Below are positions 42,554-51,942 of a stretch of DNA of 64,000 nucleotides, piece after piece. Within the stretch, counting starts at the first letter, position 1. Each line of letters begins with the position of its first letter. The stretch is from contig NZ_CABPSM010000001.1 in assembly GCF_902459555.1 (NCBI RefSeq), positions 248,001 to 312,000 on the forward strand. Direction: 5' to 3'. Origin of the DNA: Pandoraea horticolens. Its GTDB lineage: Bacteria; Pseudomonadota; Gammaproteobacteria; Burkholderiales; Burkholderiaceae. The notes under the pieces were generated by a model. It was not told the DNA's origin. It worked only from the letters and a program-made list of their open reading frames with translations, and made no database searches. The translations under genes were made by a program, and so were the position numbers.

Positions 42554-44624
42554 TGCGGAGCTTCCTTGCGACATCGATGTGGACGGTCACGTCGCCCACC
42601 GGACCACGCGGAACATCGCCCTCGCGCGGCTTCGGCAGCATCTCGTACAGCGGCAGCATCTTGTCGGAGACGAAACGGCTGCGCGTGCCATACACGTGAC
42701 GATCTCCCAGACCGGTTTGCTGATGCACGTAAAACCGCTGCGGCACCACCAGTTGCAGCGACACTTTCGCCCGCGTCATCGCCACGTACAACAGCCGCCG
42801 CTCTTCCTCGATGTCCGCGTCGTCGCCCGTACTCATGTCGGACGGAATGCATCCGTCGATCACGTTGAGCACGTAGACCGAGTGCCACTCCTGCCCCTTC
42901 GCGCTGTGGATGGTCGACAGAATCAGGTAATCCTCATCGAGCAACGGCACGCCGGATTGCGCGCTCGTGGCGTCCGGGGGATCGAGCGTCAATTCGGTCA
43001 GGAATGTCTCGCGAGAGCCATACGTGCCCGCAATGCGGGCGAGCTGTTCGAGATCGGCCTGACGCACGGCGGCATCGTCGAAGCGTTGCGTGAGCATAGG
43101 TGCGTACCAGCGCAACGCGAGATCGACATCGGCAGGCCATGCAACGCGTGTGTCATGCAGCGCCATGAAGACTTCCACGAACGCCCGCCAATCGGCGGCT
43201 GCCGCCGACGGCGGTTTGAAGTCTGCGAGCACCTGTGCGGGCGTGGCCGATTGCGCCATGACGTCGAGCAGACGTGTTGCGCTCACCGGGCCAATGCCCG
43301 GGATGAGTTGCGCCACCCGAAACCCCGACAGGCGGCTGGCCGGGTTGTGCGCCCAGCGCAGGATCGACAGCATGTCCTTCACATGCGCCGCCTCAAGGAA
43401 CTTTAGCCCCCCGAACTTCACGAACGGGATGTTGCGGCGTGTCAATTCCAGTTCCAGCGCTGCGCTATGGCTGCCAGTACGAAACAACACCGCCTGCTGC
43501 TTCAATGGCGTGCCGGTCTCGCGCTGCGCCAGCACCTGATCGGCGACCCAGCGCGCCTGCCCCGATTCGTCGCTCACGTTGACAAGCTGCGGCAAACGCG
43601 TCGAGTGGCGATCGGTCCACAGTGCCTTCGCATAGCGCTCGCTAGACTCGGCGATCACGGCATTGGACGCATCGAGAATCGGTTGCGTCGACCGGTAGTT
43701 ACGCTCGAGCGTGACCACATGCGCGGGCTCGGCGAACTGTGCCGGGAAATCGAGGATGTTGCGGATCGTGGCCGCGCGAAAAGCATAGATCGACTGCGCA
43801 TCGTCCCCGACAACAGTCAGGCCGCGCCCATCGGGCTTCATCCCGAGCAGAATCTGCGCCTGCAAGCGGTTGGTGTCCTGATACTCGTCAACAAGAACAT
43901 GATCGAAGCGCTCACCCAACTCGCGCGCGAGTTCTGGTGCGCCCATCGTTTCAGCCCAGTACAACAGCAAGTCGTCGTAGTCGAGAACGTGTTGTGCCTG
44001 CTTCGCGTCGACATAAGCGCCAAAGAGCGTTTTGAGTTGCGCCTCCCATTGCGCGCACCATGGGAAGTGCTTCGCGAGTACCTCCGAGAGCGGTGCCTGA
44101 CTGTTCACCACGCGCGAATAGATCGACAGGCAGGTGCCCTTGAGCGGGAAGCGCGACTGCGTGCTGGAAAAACCGAGTTCGTGACGCGCGATGCCAAGCA
44201 GATCCTCGGCGTCGCTGCGATCGTGAATGGTGAACGCTTCCGACAGACCGATGCGCGAGGCAAAGTCACGCAGCAAGCGCGCACCGATGGCGTGAAACGT
44301 TCCGGCCCACGGCAGCGACGGCGGTTGCGACGACGCCAGCCCCAACACCTTCTGAAGCACGGCCCCCACGCGCCGCTCCATTTCCCCCGCCGCGCGGCGC
44401 GAAAACGTGAGCAGCAAGATGCGATTGGGGTCCGCCCCGCGCACGATCAGGTTGGCCACGCGATGGGCAAGGGTGCTGGTTTTGCCCGAACCCGCCCCGG
44501 CAATGACGAGCAACGGGCCGCCGGGCTCGCCGCCGTCACCCACACCGTGGTCGACGGCCTCGCGCTGGCGTTCGTTGAGTTCAGCCCACGGATTGCGGGC
44601 AGCGGCAGTCGGCTGTTCTGACAT
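42540..44624 (-). CDS. UvrD/Rep-family ATP-dependent DNA helicase
   Basis: A 694-residue superfamily 1A helicase with all motifs: Q motif LNERQREAVDH, motif I IAGAGSGKTSTLAHRVA, II VDEYQDTNRLQ, III VVGDDAQSIYAFRAA, IV LERNYRSTQPILDAS, V STIHSAKGQEWHSVYVLNV, VI EERRLLYVAMTRAKVSLQ. It unwinds DNA 3' to 5' in repair or replication restart. It is shorter than UvrD, with little of the C-terminal extension. An SOS box lies about 60 bp upstream, so LexA control is likely. The start was placed at MSEQPTAAARNPW; the ribosome site is weak. Confidence 0.93.
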   Translation of the reverse strand: MSEQPTAAARNPWAELNERQREAVDHGVGDGGEPGGPLLVIAGAGSGKTSTLAHRVANLIVRGADPNRILLLTFSRRAAGEMERRVGAVLQKVLGLASSQPPSLPWAGTFHAIGARLLRDFASRIGLSEAFTIHDRSDAEDLLGIARHELGFSSTQSRFPLKGTCLSIYSRVVNSQAPLSEVLAKHFPWCAQWEAQLKTLFGAYVDAKQAQHVLDYDDLLLYWAETMGAPELARELGERFDHVLVDEYQDTNRLQAQILLGMKPDGRGLTVVGDDAQSIYAFRAATIRNILDFPAQFAEPAHVVTLERNYRSTQPILDASNAVIAESSERYAKALWTDRHSTRLPQLVNVSDESGQARWVADQVLAQRETGTPLKQQAVLFRTGSHSAALELELTRRNIPFVKFGGLKFLEAAHVKDMLSILRWAHNPASRLSGFRVAQLIPGIGPVSATRLLDVMAQSATPAQVLADFKPPSAAAADWRAFVEVFMALHDTRVAWPADVDLALRWYAPMLTQRFDDAAVRQADLEQLARIAGTYGSRETFLTELTLDPPDATSAQSGVPLLDEDYLILSTIHSAKGQEWHSVYVLNVIDGCIPSDMSTGDDADIEEERRLLYVAMTRAKVSLQLVVPQRFYVHQQTGLGDRHVYGTRSRFVSDKMLPLYEMLPKPREGDVPRGPVGDVTVHIDVARKLRNAWS

Positions 44625-44682
44625 GCGAGATCTGGGAGAACCTCGAGAATGCGGACGATTGCCCGAGGTTACGCTCAAAGAG

Positions 44683-44702
44683 TACTGTATATTTATACAT
44701 TA
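44683..44702. promoter_or_regulatory. LexA (SOS) box in the helicase/DUF72 gap
   Basis: TACTGTATATTTATACATTA matches the E. coli consensus TACTGTATATATATACAGTA at 18 of 20 positions. One half-site has ACAT in place of ACAG. It overlaps AT-rich -10-like sequences on both strands. Confidence 0.75.
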
Positions 44703-44737
44703 TAACGGCGGCGCCAATGCCCATCGAGCCCCTTTTG

Positions 44738-44767
44738 AATTCGAGACAATTCGGGACAATTCGAAAC
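44738..44767 (+). repeat. Three tandem 10-bp repeats AATTCGRRAC
   Basis: AATTCGAGAC, AATTCGGGAC and AATTCGAAAC follow one another without gaps in the divergent gap. The spacing matches one helical turn. Confidence 0.7.
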
Positions 44768-44821
44768 GAACCGCAGCGGCTTCCCCGCCAGCGCCCTATT
44801 GAAGCCCCACCGACCAGCCTC

Positions 44822-45754
44822 ATGACGATTCGCACCGGCACCTCGTCATGGACCGATCCGACACTCATTGCGTGCGGACGGTTCTACCCGCCGGGCGTCG
44901 CTACGCCCGAGGCGCGGTTGCGTCACTACGCGTCGAAGTTCGATCTGGTGGAAGTCGACAGCAGCTATTACCGTTTGCCCGATGCCGCCGTGGCATGGCG
45001 ATGGACGCAACGCACGCCGCCGTCGTTTCGCTTCCACATCAAGGCATTTCGCGCGTTCACCGGCCATACGACACCGCTCGCGGCATTGCCCCCCGACATC
45101 GCCGGCGCACTTGGCGCGAGCGGTGGGGCGAGACCATGGCCTGCGGGCGGCGTCACGCCGGATGACATCCCCACCGAGCTGCGCGACGAACTCTGGCGAC
45201 GCTATCTCGAAGCCGTCGAGCCGCTGCGTCAGAGCGGACAACTGACGGCGATTCACTTCCAGTTCTCGCCACGCGTGCGCAACGACAAGGCAGGCCGGGC
45301 GCTCGTCTTCGAGACAGCACGGCGGCTGGAGGGCGAGCGGCACGCCATCGAATTTCGGCACCGTAGCTGGTTCGACACGTCATCGCGCGAAGCCGCCACG
45401 CTGGCCATGTTGCGCGAGACTGGCGCGGCGCACACCATCGTCGACAGTCCGGAGGGATTCGACAATACGGTGCCCGCCGTGTGGGCGACGACGCGCGACG
45501 ACCTGTGCGTCGTGCGTCTGCATGGCCGGAATGCGGACGCGTGGAACCGGCAGGGCGTTGTCGCCTCGTCCGGACGATTCGTCTACGAATACAGCGCGAG
45601 CGAATTGATCGACATTTCGGCTCGCGTCCAACGCATTGCGGCGCTGGCCGACGACACACATGTCCTCTTCAACACGAATCACGAGGATCAGGGCATGAAA
45701 AACGCGGCGGCATTTCAGCGAACGCTGAGGGATCTGGCGCGCGGCACCGTTTAG
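44822..45754 (+). CDS. DUF72 (YecE-like) TIM-barrel protein
   Basis: A 310-residue protein. DUF72 hallmarks are the start TIRTGTSSWTDPTLIACGRF with YPPG, then KFDLVEVDSSYYRLPDA, FHIKAFRAFTGH, AIEFRHRSWFD and the final DTHVLFNTNHEDQGMKNA. The family resembles endonuclease IV-type TIM barrels; its function is unknown. It is divergent from the helicase across an SOS box, suggesting a DNA-damage link. Its stop overlaps the stop of the convergent CLC gene. Confidence 0.92.
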   Translation: MTIRTGTSSWTDPTLIACGRFYPPGVATPEARLRHYASKFDLVEVDSSYYRLPDAAVAWRWTQRTPPSFRFHIKAFRAFTGHTTPLAALPPDIAGALGASGGARPWPAGGVTPDDIPTELRDELWRRYLEAVEPLRQSGQLTAIHFQFSPRVRNDKAGRALVFETARRLEGERHAIEFRHRSWFDTSSREAATLAMLRETGAAHTIVDSPEGFDNTVPAVWATTRDDLCVVRLHGRNADAWNRQGVVASSGRFVYEYSASELIDISARVQRIAALADDTHVLFNTNHEDQGMKNAAAFQRTLRDLARGTV

Positions 45755-47109
45755 CGGCGGTGCGTGTCCTGCGCGTCCTCCGTGGCACGGCGACCTGCCC
45801 CGAGCGACTTGCGCCATGCCGGCAGGTCGGCAAGTCGCGTGCCTTCCGGCACTGCGCCATGTTTGCCGTGCCCGACGCGCTGTGCACGATATATCCCCGT
45901 ATGCCCGGAACACAGATACGCCAGCACGCACGCGATCGCAGCGTAGCTCCCGATCTGCGGGCCGAAGATCTCGATGGCCATCAACGTCGACGCAATGGGC
46001 GTGTTGGCAGCCCCGGCGAATACCGCGACAAAACCGATGCCCGCGAGCACGGCAGCGGGCAACGTCAACACATGCGAGAGCGCATTGCCGAGCGTCGCGC
46101 CGATGTAGAACAACGGCGTCACCTCCCCGCCCTTGAAGCCCGAGCCCAGCGTGACCACCGTGAAGAGCGCCTTGCCGAGGAAGTCGTACCAGGGCAACGT
46201 AGTATGAAACGCGTCGACGATGGTCGGAATGCCGAGGCCGAGGTACTGCGGCGTGCCCAACGCCGTGGCAGCGGCCGCGACCAGCACGCCCCCGGCCACG
46301 GGCCGCAGCGGAGCGTAGGCGATGCGCCGTTTCATGAAGGCAGACATTGCATGCGTCGCCTGCGCGAAGGCCATGCCGGCCAGTCCGCAAAGCACCCCGG
46401 CGACCGCGGCACTGAACGCGCCCGAGAGCGACATCGACGCGGCAAATAAGCCAGGTGCGATCGTGTACGCAGTGTGATGCACTCCCCAGGCACGCGTGAC
46501 GGCGTCGCCGACGAGCGCCGCGACGAGACACGGCAACAGGGCGTCATAACGCAGGCGGCCGATGGCGAGAACTTCCAGACCGAAGACAGCGCCCGCGAGC
46601 GGCGTGCCGAATACCGATGCGAACCCTGCGGCAATGCCCGACATCAGCAGCACACGACGCTGTTCGCCAGACAGCCGGAAGACGTGGGTGAGTTGATCGG
46701 CCAGAGCGCCGCCCATCTGCACGGCGGTGCCTTCCCGCCCGGCGGACCCGCCAAACAGATGCGTGACGACAGTGCCAACGAGCACGAGCGGCGCCATGCG
46801 CAACGGCACGACGCGTTGCGGATCGTGAATCTCGTCGATCAGCAGATTGTTGCCGGCTTCCACACTGGCGCCGAGGCGCAGGTAGATCCAGCCGACCCCG
46901 AAGCCAGCCACGGGGAGCAGCCAAAGCAGCCACGGATGAATCAGCCGGGTATCGGTCGCGAGATCGAGTGCAACGAGAAACAGCGCCGACGCGCTGCCGG
47001 CCATCACACCGGCGAGCGCGGCAAGCGCACTGACATGGGCGGCACGCGGCAGTACACCGAATAGGTCACGCAACGGGGAATCGTGAAACATCTTCATGGG
47101 CTCAAACAT
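45751..47109 (-). CDS. eriC: CLC-type fluoride/proton antiporter (EriC-F like)
   Basis: A CLC membrane protein of about 452 residues with 10-12 helices. The filter region reads VEAGNNLLIDEI where chloride CLCs have GSGIP, and GSAGREGTAVQMGG where they have GREGP; both changes mark the fluoride-specific clade. GSGFKGGEVTPLFYIGA and FAGAANTPIASTLMAIE follow. A fluoride riboswitch upstream supports the assignment. The start is uncertain among ATGs at 47109, 47097 and 47091; the longer upstream frame runs through the riboswitch and is not coding. It expels fluoride in exchange for protons. Confidence 0.88.
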   Translation of the reverse strand: MFEPMKMFHDSPLRDLFGVLPRAAHVSALAALAGVMAGSASALFLVALDLATDTRLIHPWLLWLLPVAGFGVGWIYLRLGASVEAGNNLLIDEIHDPQRVVPLRMAPLVLVGTVVTHLFGGSAGREGTAVQMGGALADQLTHVFRLSGEQRRVLLMSGIAAGFASVFGTPLAGAVFGLEVLAIGRLRYDALLPCLVAALVGDAVTRAWGVHHTAYTIAPGLFAASMSLSGAFSAAVAGVLCGLAGMAFAQATHAMSAFMKRRIAYAPLRPVAGGVLVAAAATALGTPQYLGLGIPTIVDAFHTTLPWYDFLGKALFTVVTLGSGFKGGEVTPLFYIGATLGNALSHVLTLPAAVLAGIGFVAVFAGAANTPIASTLMAIEIFGPQIGSYAAIACVLAYLCSGHTGIYRAQRVGHGKHGAVPEGTRLADLPAWRKSLGAGRRATEDAQDTHRR

Positions 47110-47146
47110 CGGGACGAGCGACGTCGTCGACAAATTGCCTGAACAC

Positions 47147-47217
47147 TGCCGGGAGGGAATCGGGATTCGAAGGGAACGAGAGAAATGCTCGTACGCATAG
47201 CCCGCAACCTCCCGGCA
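47147..47217 (-). repeat. Long-range inverted repeat between riboswitch and CLC gene
   Basis: TGCCGGGAGG (47147-47156) and CCTCCCGGCA (47208-47217) are perfect 10-bp partners. A smaller ATGC/GCAT hairpin lies inside. It could be part of the riboswitch expression platform; there is no T-tract. Confidence 0.6.
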
Positions 47218-47228
47218 CGCCAGGATCT

Positions 47229-47294
47229 TGCAGGCATCATCAGCCCCGGGGAGGGGCGGTTTGCGAAACGAACGCCGGAGGTATGCCATCTCCG
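47229..47294 (-). promoter_or_regulatory. Fluoride riboswitch (crcB motif)
   Basis: The minus strand reads GGAGATGGCATACCTCC, then CAAACCGCCCC, then GGGGCTGATGATGCCTGC. This closely follows the crcB consensus (GGAGAUGGCAUUCCUCC, AACCGC, GCUGAUGAUGCCUAC) as in the Pseudomonas eriC leader. It lies about 120 nt before the CLC start, where it should permit expression when fluoride is bound. Confidence 0.92.
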
Positions 47295-47425
47295 TGTAGC
47301 AGTCGTCATGCTATCAGGAAGCACGCGCACTCACAATGAGTGACAATTTTTGCACCGGAATAACGAACCGGATCGGCGCGTCGTCAAACTCGACGCAAGA
47401 CGTGACACCGAACGCTCCCCCTACG

Positions 47426-47463
47426 AAAACGGCGGGCGCGACGCCATGCATCGCGACCCGCCG
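47426..47463 (-). terminator. Intrinsic terminator of the catalase gene
   Basis: On the minus strand CGGCGGG...CCCGCCG, extended by TCGCG/CGCGA with one bulge, leads into TTTT. It lies 25 nt past the catalase stop. Confidence 0.7.
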
Positions 47464-47488
47464 CAGTCGATAGCGTGGCAAAAAACGC

Positions 47489-48958
47489 CTACTTCTTGGC
47501 GCTCTTCACCGCTTGCTCGATGCGCGCACCGACATCCCTGTCGATCTGCTTCCAATAGTCGAAGGCCCGCTCGAGTACCGGGCTGCGCACCCCGGCCAGC
47601 AACGCGCCCGACACGGTCTCGACCAGACGCGTGCGTGCCGCATCGTCGAATACGTGACGCACCAGATTGCCCGGTTGCGAAAAGTCGTCGTCCTCTTCGT
47701 GCAGCGTATAGGCACTGCGCACCATAGCGCCATCCGACTCCCAACCGTCCTCCGCCGGGCCCGTCTGATCGGCATACGGACGGCCACCGCTATTCGGCAC
47801 ATAAGTCGGCGCATTGCCGCTGTGTTCGAACGCCATGTGGCCGTCGAACATATACGACTGCACCGGCACCTTCGGGCGATTGACCGGCAGTTGATGGAAG
47901 TTCGTCCCGATGCGGTTGCGCTGCGCGTCGTTGTACGCGAAGGCGCGTCCGAGCAGCATCTTGTCGGGCGACAGGCCGATGCCCGGCACGGTATTGCCTG
48001 GCGAGAACGCCGCCTGCTCGATCTGCGCGAAGAAGTTCTCCGGATTGCGGTTGAGCGTCATCTTGCCCACCTTCATCAGCGGATAGTCCTTGTGCGACCA
48101 CGTCTTCGTCAGGTCGAACGGATTGAAGCGGTACTGTTTCGCGTCGGCATACGGCATGACCTGCACCCACAGAATCCAGCTCGGATGCTCACCGCGCACG
48201 ATGGCGTTGAACAGATCCCGGCGATGGAAGTCGGCGTCCTGACCGGACATCGTTGCCGCTTCGGCGTTCGAGAAGCATTCCATGCCCTGCTCGGTATGGA
48301 AGTGATACTTCACCCAGAATTTCTCGCCGCTCGCATTGATCCACAGATAGGTATGCGAACCGTAGCCGTTCATGTGCCGCCAGGTACGCGGCAAGCCACG
48401 GTCGCCCATCAGATACGTCACCTGGTGCGCCGACTCCGGATTGTTCGTCCAGAAGTCCCATTGCATATGGTTGTCGCGCAACCCCGAGTCCGGCAAACGC
48501 TTTTGACTGCGGATGAAGTGCGGGAACTTCATCGGGTCGCGCACAAAGAAAACCGGTGTGTTGTTGCCGACGAGATCGTAATTGCCTTCGTCGGTATAGA
48601 ACTTGAGGGAGAAGCCGCGCACGTCGCGCCAGGTATCGGGGCTGCCTGATTCGCCCGCGACCGTGGAAAAGCGCGCGAGCATTTCCACCTTGGCGCCCTT
48701 CCTGAATAGCGAGGCCTTGGTATATCGGCTGACATCTTCGGTAGTTTCGAATATGCCGAAAGCGCCTGCACCTTTCGCGTGGGGCTGACGCTCGGGCACC
48801 TTCTCCCGATTGAAGTGCGCCATTTGCTCGATGAAGTGAACGTCGTGAAGCAGCAGCGGGCCATCCGCCCCGACCGATAGCGTGTTTCGGTCGCTTGCCG
48901 CCGGCGCACCGGCGCCTGTCGTTGATCCGGTGTCCGAACTATCTTTCTCTTTGCTCAT
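47489..48958 (-). CDS. katA: Monofunctional haem catalase
   Basis: A 489-residue small-subunit (clade 3) catalase that splits hydrogen peroxide. The distal His/active-site region is [20 protein letters not shown] with [20 protein letters not shown]; the distal Asn lies in [15 protein letters not shown]. The proximal haem Tyr is in [15 protein letters not shown]. The family core [19 protein letters not shown] is intact. GGAGGT is 6 nt before the start at 48958. It has no signal peptide, so it is cytoplasmic. It is monocistronic, with a terminator; no OxyR site is obvious. Confidence 0.95.
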   Translation of the reverse strand: MSKEKDSSDTGSTTGAGAPAASDRNTLSVGADGPLLLHDVHFIEQMAHFNREKVPERQPHAKGAGAFGIFETTEDVSRYTKASLFRKGAKVEMLARFSTVAGESGSPDTWRDVRGFSLKFYTDEGNYDLVGNNTPVFFVRDPMKFPHFIRSQKRLPDSGLRDNHMQWDFWTNNPESAHQVTYLMGDRGLPRTWRHMNGYGSHTYLWINASGEKFWVKYHFHTEQGMECFSNAEAATMSGQDADFHRRDLFNAIVRGEHPSWILWVQVMPYADAKQYRFNPFDLTKTWSHKDYPLMKVGKMTLNRNPENFFAQIEQAAFSPGNTVPGIGLSPDKMLLGRAFAYNDAQRNRIGTNFHQLPVNRPKVPVQSYMFDGHMAFEHSGNAPTYVPNSGGRPYADQTGPAEDGWESDGAMVRSAYTLHEEDDDFSQPGNLVRHVFDDAARTRLVETVSGALLAGVRSPVLERAFDYWKQIDRDVGARIEQAVKSAKK

Positions 48959-49106
48959 GCATACCTCCGATGTGAAGGTGGGTGGGGAGAGGGAGAGAAT
49001 GGCAGTCAGCAGTGTCGCAAGTCGTTCAAAGCATAATACAAGACGGCGACACACACCCTTCGGCGTTCGGCGCGTTGGAGCGCCGAAGCAAGCGGCAAAC
49101 GTGATC

Positions 49107-50267
49107 TCAGGCGGCTAATGCCCGGCACTGACAGACGGCGCGTTCGAAGCAGGCAATCGCGAAGTCGACGCAAGCCTCGTCGGTAAAGCGACCGAGGCTC
49201 ACGCGCACGGTGCGGCTCGCCGCTTCACCGTCGAGTCCGATGGCACTCAGCACGTGCGAAGGCTGCCCCGAGGCCGAGTTACAAGCCGACGTCGACGACA
49301 CGGCGAGATTACCGTTGAGCATGAACGTGTAGAACCCGGGATGCCGGACCGTCAGGCTCAGCGTATGCGGAATGCGTTGCGCATCGGACGCGTTGTGCAC
49401 CACGCCGTCAAATGCCAGCACGCCGTCGAGCAGGCGGCGGCTCAGTTGGGCAATGCGCGCGTTATCGGTCGTCATGGCCTGCATGGCCAACTCGCACGCC
49501 GTCCCCATGCCAACGATCTGATGCGTTGCCAGCGTGCCGGAGCGCAAGCCGCGTTCATGACCGCCGCCGTGCATTTGAGGCGCGACGCGCGGCATGACAT
49601 CCTTGCTCACGTACAGCGCGCCGACCCCCTTCGGCCCGTACACCTTGTGTGCCGACATCGAGAGCATATCGATGCCCATGGCCTTCACGTCGATGGGCGT
49701 CTTGCCTAGCGCCTGCGCAGCATCGACATGCAGCAGCGCCCCTGCCGCGTGCACGACTCTGGAAATGGCCGCGACGTCGGTCAGCGTGCCGAGTTCGTTA
49801 TTGACCAGCATGAGCGACACCAGTCCCGTATCGGGACGCAGCGCCGCCGCCACCGCATCGACCGTGATCTCGCCGGTGACCGAAGGCGTCAGATACGTTA
49901 CCGGCACGCCGCGCTTTTCCAGATACGCCATCGTGTCGAGAATCGCCTTGTGCTCCAGCACGCTCGTCATCATGTGCGCGCGCGCCTGCCCCAGCTCCGC
50001 GTAGCCCTTGAGCGCCAGATTGTTCGATTCGGTGGCGCCGGACGTCCACACGATCTCCGTCGGGTCGGCACCGATGAGTGCCGCGACCTGCGCGCGCGAG
50101 CGCTCCACGAGACGGCGCGCGCTCACGCCCGCCGCATGCGAACTCGACGCGGGATTGCCGAAGACGCCATCCACGCCGAGGCAGTCGGACATCGCGGCAA
50201 TCACAGCCGCGTCGGCGGGCGTGGTGGCGGCATAGTCGAAGTAATGGAGTGTTTCTCTCTCGCGCAT
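49107..50267 (-). CDS. Cysteine desulfurase (NifS/IscS-like)
   Basis: A 386-residue PLP enzyme that transfers sulfur from cysteine to acceptor proteins. Motifs are [11 protein letters not shown] at the N-terminus, [33 protein letters not shown], the PLP lysine in [19 protein letters not shown], and the catalytic Cys loop [17 protein letters not shown]. No Fe-S assembly genes (iscU, hscA) are adjacent, so it is an accessory copy, not the isc operon enzyme. The start at 50267 was chosen from the conserved N-terminus. Confidence 0.92.
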   Translation of the reverse strand: MRERETLHYFDYAATTPADAAVIAAMSDCLGVDGVFGNPASSSHAAGVSARRLVERSRAQVAALIGADPTEIVWTSGATESNNLALKGYAELGQARAHMMTSVLEHKAILDTMAYLEKRGVPVTYLTPSVTGEITVDAVAAALRPDTGLVSLMLVNNELGTLTDVAAISRVVHAAGALLHVDAAQALGKTPIDVKAMGIDMLSMSAHKVYGPKGVGALYVSKDVMPRVAPQMHGGGHERGLRSGTLATHQIVGMGTACELAMQAMTTDNARIAQLSRRLLDGVLAFDGVVHNASDAQRIPHTLSLTVRHPGFYTFMLNGNLAVSSTSACNSASGQPSHVLSAIGLDGEAASRTVRVSLGRFTDEACVDFAIACFERAVCQCRALAA

Positions 50268-50452
50268 GATCGGCCCCGGATAAATAAGTGCGTCGATCCT
50301 ACGCGGCGGAAGTGAGAAAAGGCTTGCCGAATCACCCATCCGAGACAGATTTTATGGAAAATCCATCCCAACAATCACAAAAATCAGGAAATTTTATCCA
50401 GACCCAATCCAACAGCCCTCACCGGCCGGGAATCGCACGGTGACTTCGAGCC

Positions 50453-50483
50453 CGCCGCCGCGTCGGCGAGCGACGCGGCGGCG
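50453..50483 (-). terminator. Strong hairpin after the saccharopine-dehydrogenase-like gene
   Basis: CGCCGCCGCGTCG / CGACGCGGCGGCG, 13 bp perfect with a 5-nt loop, 12 nt past the stop. There is no T-tract. The rest of the gap up to 50267 is AT-rich with a small GATTTT/AAAATC dyad at 50348-50363. Confidence 0.55.
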
Positions 50484-50494
50484 CGCTTCTTGCG

Positions 50495-51592
50495 TCAGGA
50501 GAGGGATTCGATACGCGTCGAATGGGCGTAGACCTGACCGAAGCGATTGGCCAGAAAGTCCGGCAAGGCAATCTGCTCCTGCCGTATGAAGCCGCGCTGC
50601 GGTAATTGTCCGGCAAAGAACATATCGACCGCTGCACAGATGGCCGATGCCGTCGTGATCTGAATCGCACTGGCACTGTGTCCGTTATTGCGCTCCGCGA
50701 AGATCTTCCGCGCAAAGACTTCTTGCGTGAGCACCCCGCCGCGCAGACCGCTCACGACCACGAAGATGAGCACCACGTCCTGCAAGGTGCTCGGCACGGC
50801 GCGCTTGAGCATTGTCTTAAGCGTCTCCTGATCGTCTTTCAGACGCAGTTCGTTCAACAACACCTTCATCAACGCCCCATGGCCCGGATAGCGCACCGAC
50901 TTGTAATCGAGATCGCGCACGCGCCCACTGAGTGTTTCACACAGCGTGCCCAGCCCGCCCGAGGTGTTGAACGCCTCGTACTCCACGCCATCGAGCGAGA
51001 AGTGTTCCAGGTCCTCCAGCGGCTGTACGGTCAGCCTGACGCCGTCGCGAATTGCCTCGCACGGCTGGCAATACTCGTTGATCAGCCCGTCGACGCTCCA
51101 CGTCAGGTTGTATTTCAGCGAGTTGGTGGGGAACGCCGGCAACGCGCCGACGCGCATCTTCACGGAGTCGACCTGATCGAACGCCGCCGCCAGGTGATGC
51201 GCCGCGATAGCGATGAAACCCGGGGCCAGACCGCACTGGGGCATCAGCGCAGTCGATGCCCCTTCTGCGAGTTGCTGGATGGCATGGGTCGCGGCCACGT
51301 CTTCGGTCAGGTCGAAGTAGTGACAGCCGGCCGCCACTGCGGCCGTCGCAGCACTCGTCGCCATCGTGTAAGGCAGCGCATTGACGACGGCGTCGTGGCC
51401 CGACATGGCCTTCCGTAATGAGCCCGTGTCGCTACCGGTCAGTTCGACAAACGCATCCGCATATTCATGGACCACCGCAGACGCCAGCGGGTTGCGGTCG
51501 AAAACCGTCACCCGGTAGTCGCCGCTGTCATGCAGCAGGCGTGCGATGGTCTGGCCGATATGTCCCGCGCCAAGTAAAGCGATCTTTTTCAT
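50495..51592 (-). CDS. Saccharopine dehydrogenase-family / lysine dehydrogenase-like protein
   Basis: A 365-residue protein. The Rossmann motif MKKIALLGAGHIGQTIARLL is followed by DAVVNALPYTMATSAATAA, HYFDLTEDVAAT and QCGLAPGFIAIAAHHLA, all typical of the saccharopine/lysine dehydrogenase group. GGGGAA precedes the start at 51592; a longer frame reaches 51739 but lacks a family N-terminus. It probably oxidises lysine or a related diamine acid. Repeated ATTCGTC elements upstream suggest dedicated control, but no regulator gene is adjacent. Confidence 0.87.
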   Translation of the reverse strand: MKKIALLGAGHIGQTIARLLHDSGDYRVTVFDRNPLASAVVHEYADAFVELTGSDTGSLRKAMSGHDAVVNALPYTMATSAATAAVAAGCHYFDLTEDVAATHAIQQLAEGASTALMPQCGLAPGFIAIAAHHLAAAFDQVDSVKMRVGALPAFPTNSLKYNLTWSVDGLINEYCQPCEAIRDGVRLTVQPLEDLEHFSLDGVEYEAFNTSGGLGTLCETLSGRVRDLDYKSVRYPGHGALMKVLLNELRLKDDQETLKTMLKRAVPSTLQDVVLIFVVVSGLRGGVLTQEVFARKIFAERNNGHSASAIQITTASAICAAVDMFFAGQLPQRGFIRQEQIALPDFLANRFGQVYAHSTRIESLS

Positions 51593-51716
51593 GTTTTTTC
51601 CCCGGATCAAGATGTCGAACAAGAGGGCTCGCATCACGCCCGCGTCATCCCGTCGGCGTTCGTGCAAGCACCACAACATCAATTCTAGGGAGGGTGTCCG
51701 ATGAAATGTAGCGTCA

Positions 51717-51768
51717 ATTCGTCGTAAAAACGCATTCATTCGTCTAAATGACGATTTTTATGACGAAT
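51717..51768. promoter_or_regulatory. Cluster of ATTCGTC / GACGAAT operator-like repeats
   Basis: ATTCGTC occurs at 51717-51723 and 51738-51744; its complement occurs as GACGAAT (51762-51768) and imperfectly as GACGATT (51750-51756). The outer pair extends through TAAAAA/TTTTTA, giving a long dyad around an AT-rich centre. It lies in the 350-bp gap before the divergent nuoA, which otherwise holds nothing. Confidence 0.6.
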
Positions 51769-51942
51769 CATATAAACAGCCTGCATAACTCGGCCAAGTG
51801 CACGAGCGCCAACGACGGTGGGGACTCGCCGGCAGGGACACTCCCCAAAGCTGTCGCCAAGGGGGAACGTCTGCGCGCGTCGAAGGCACTAACGCGCACC
51901 GCCCGGCACGACATTCGGTGCCGACCTCATGAAGGAACCCCG

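Noticed and set aside
47110-47289. N-terminal extension of the CLC protein by 60 residues
   Set aside because: The extension is the translated fluoride riboswitch and its downstream stem, with no CLC similarity.
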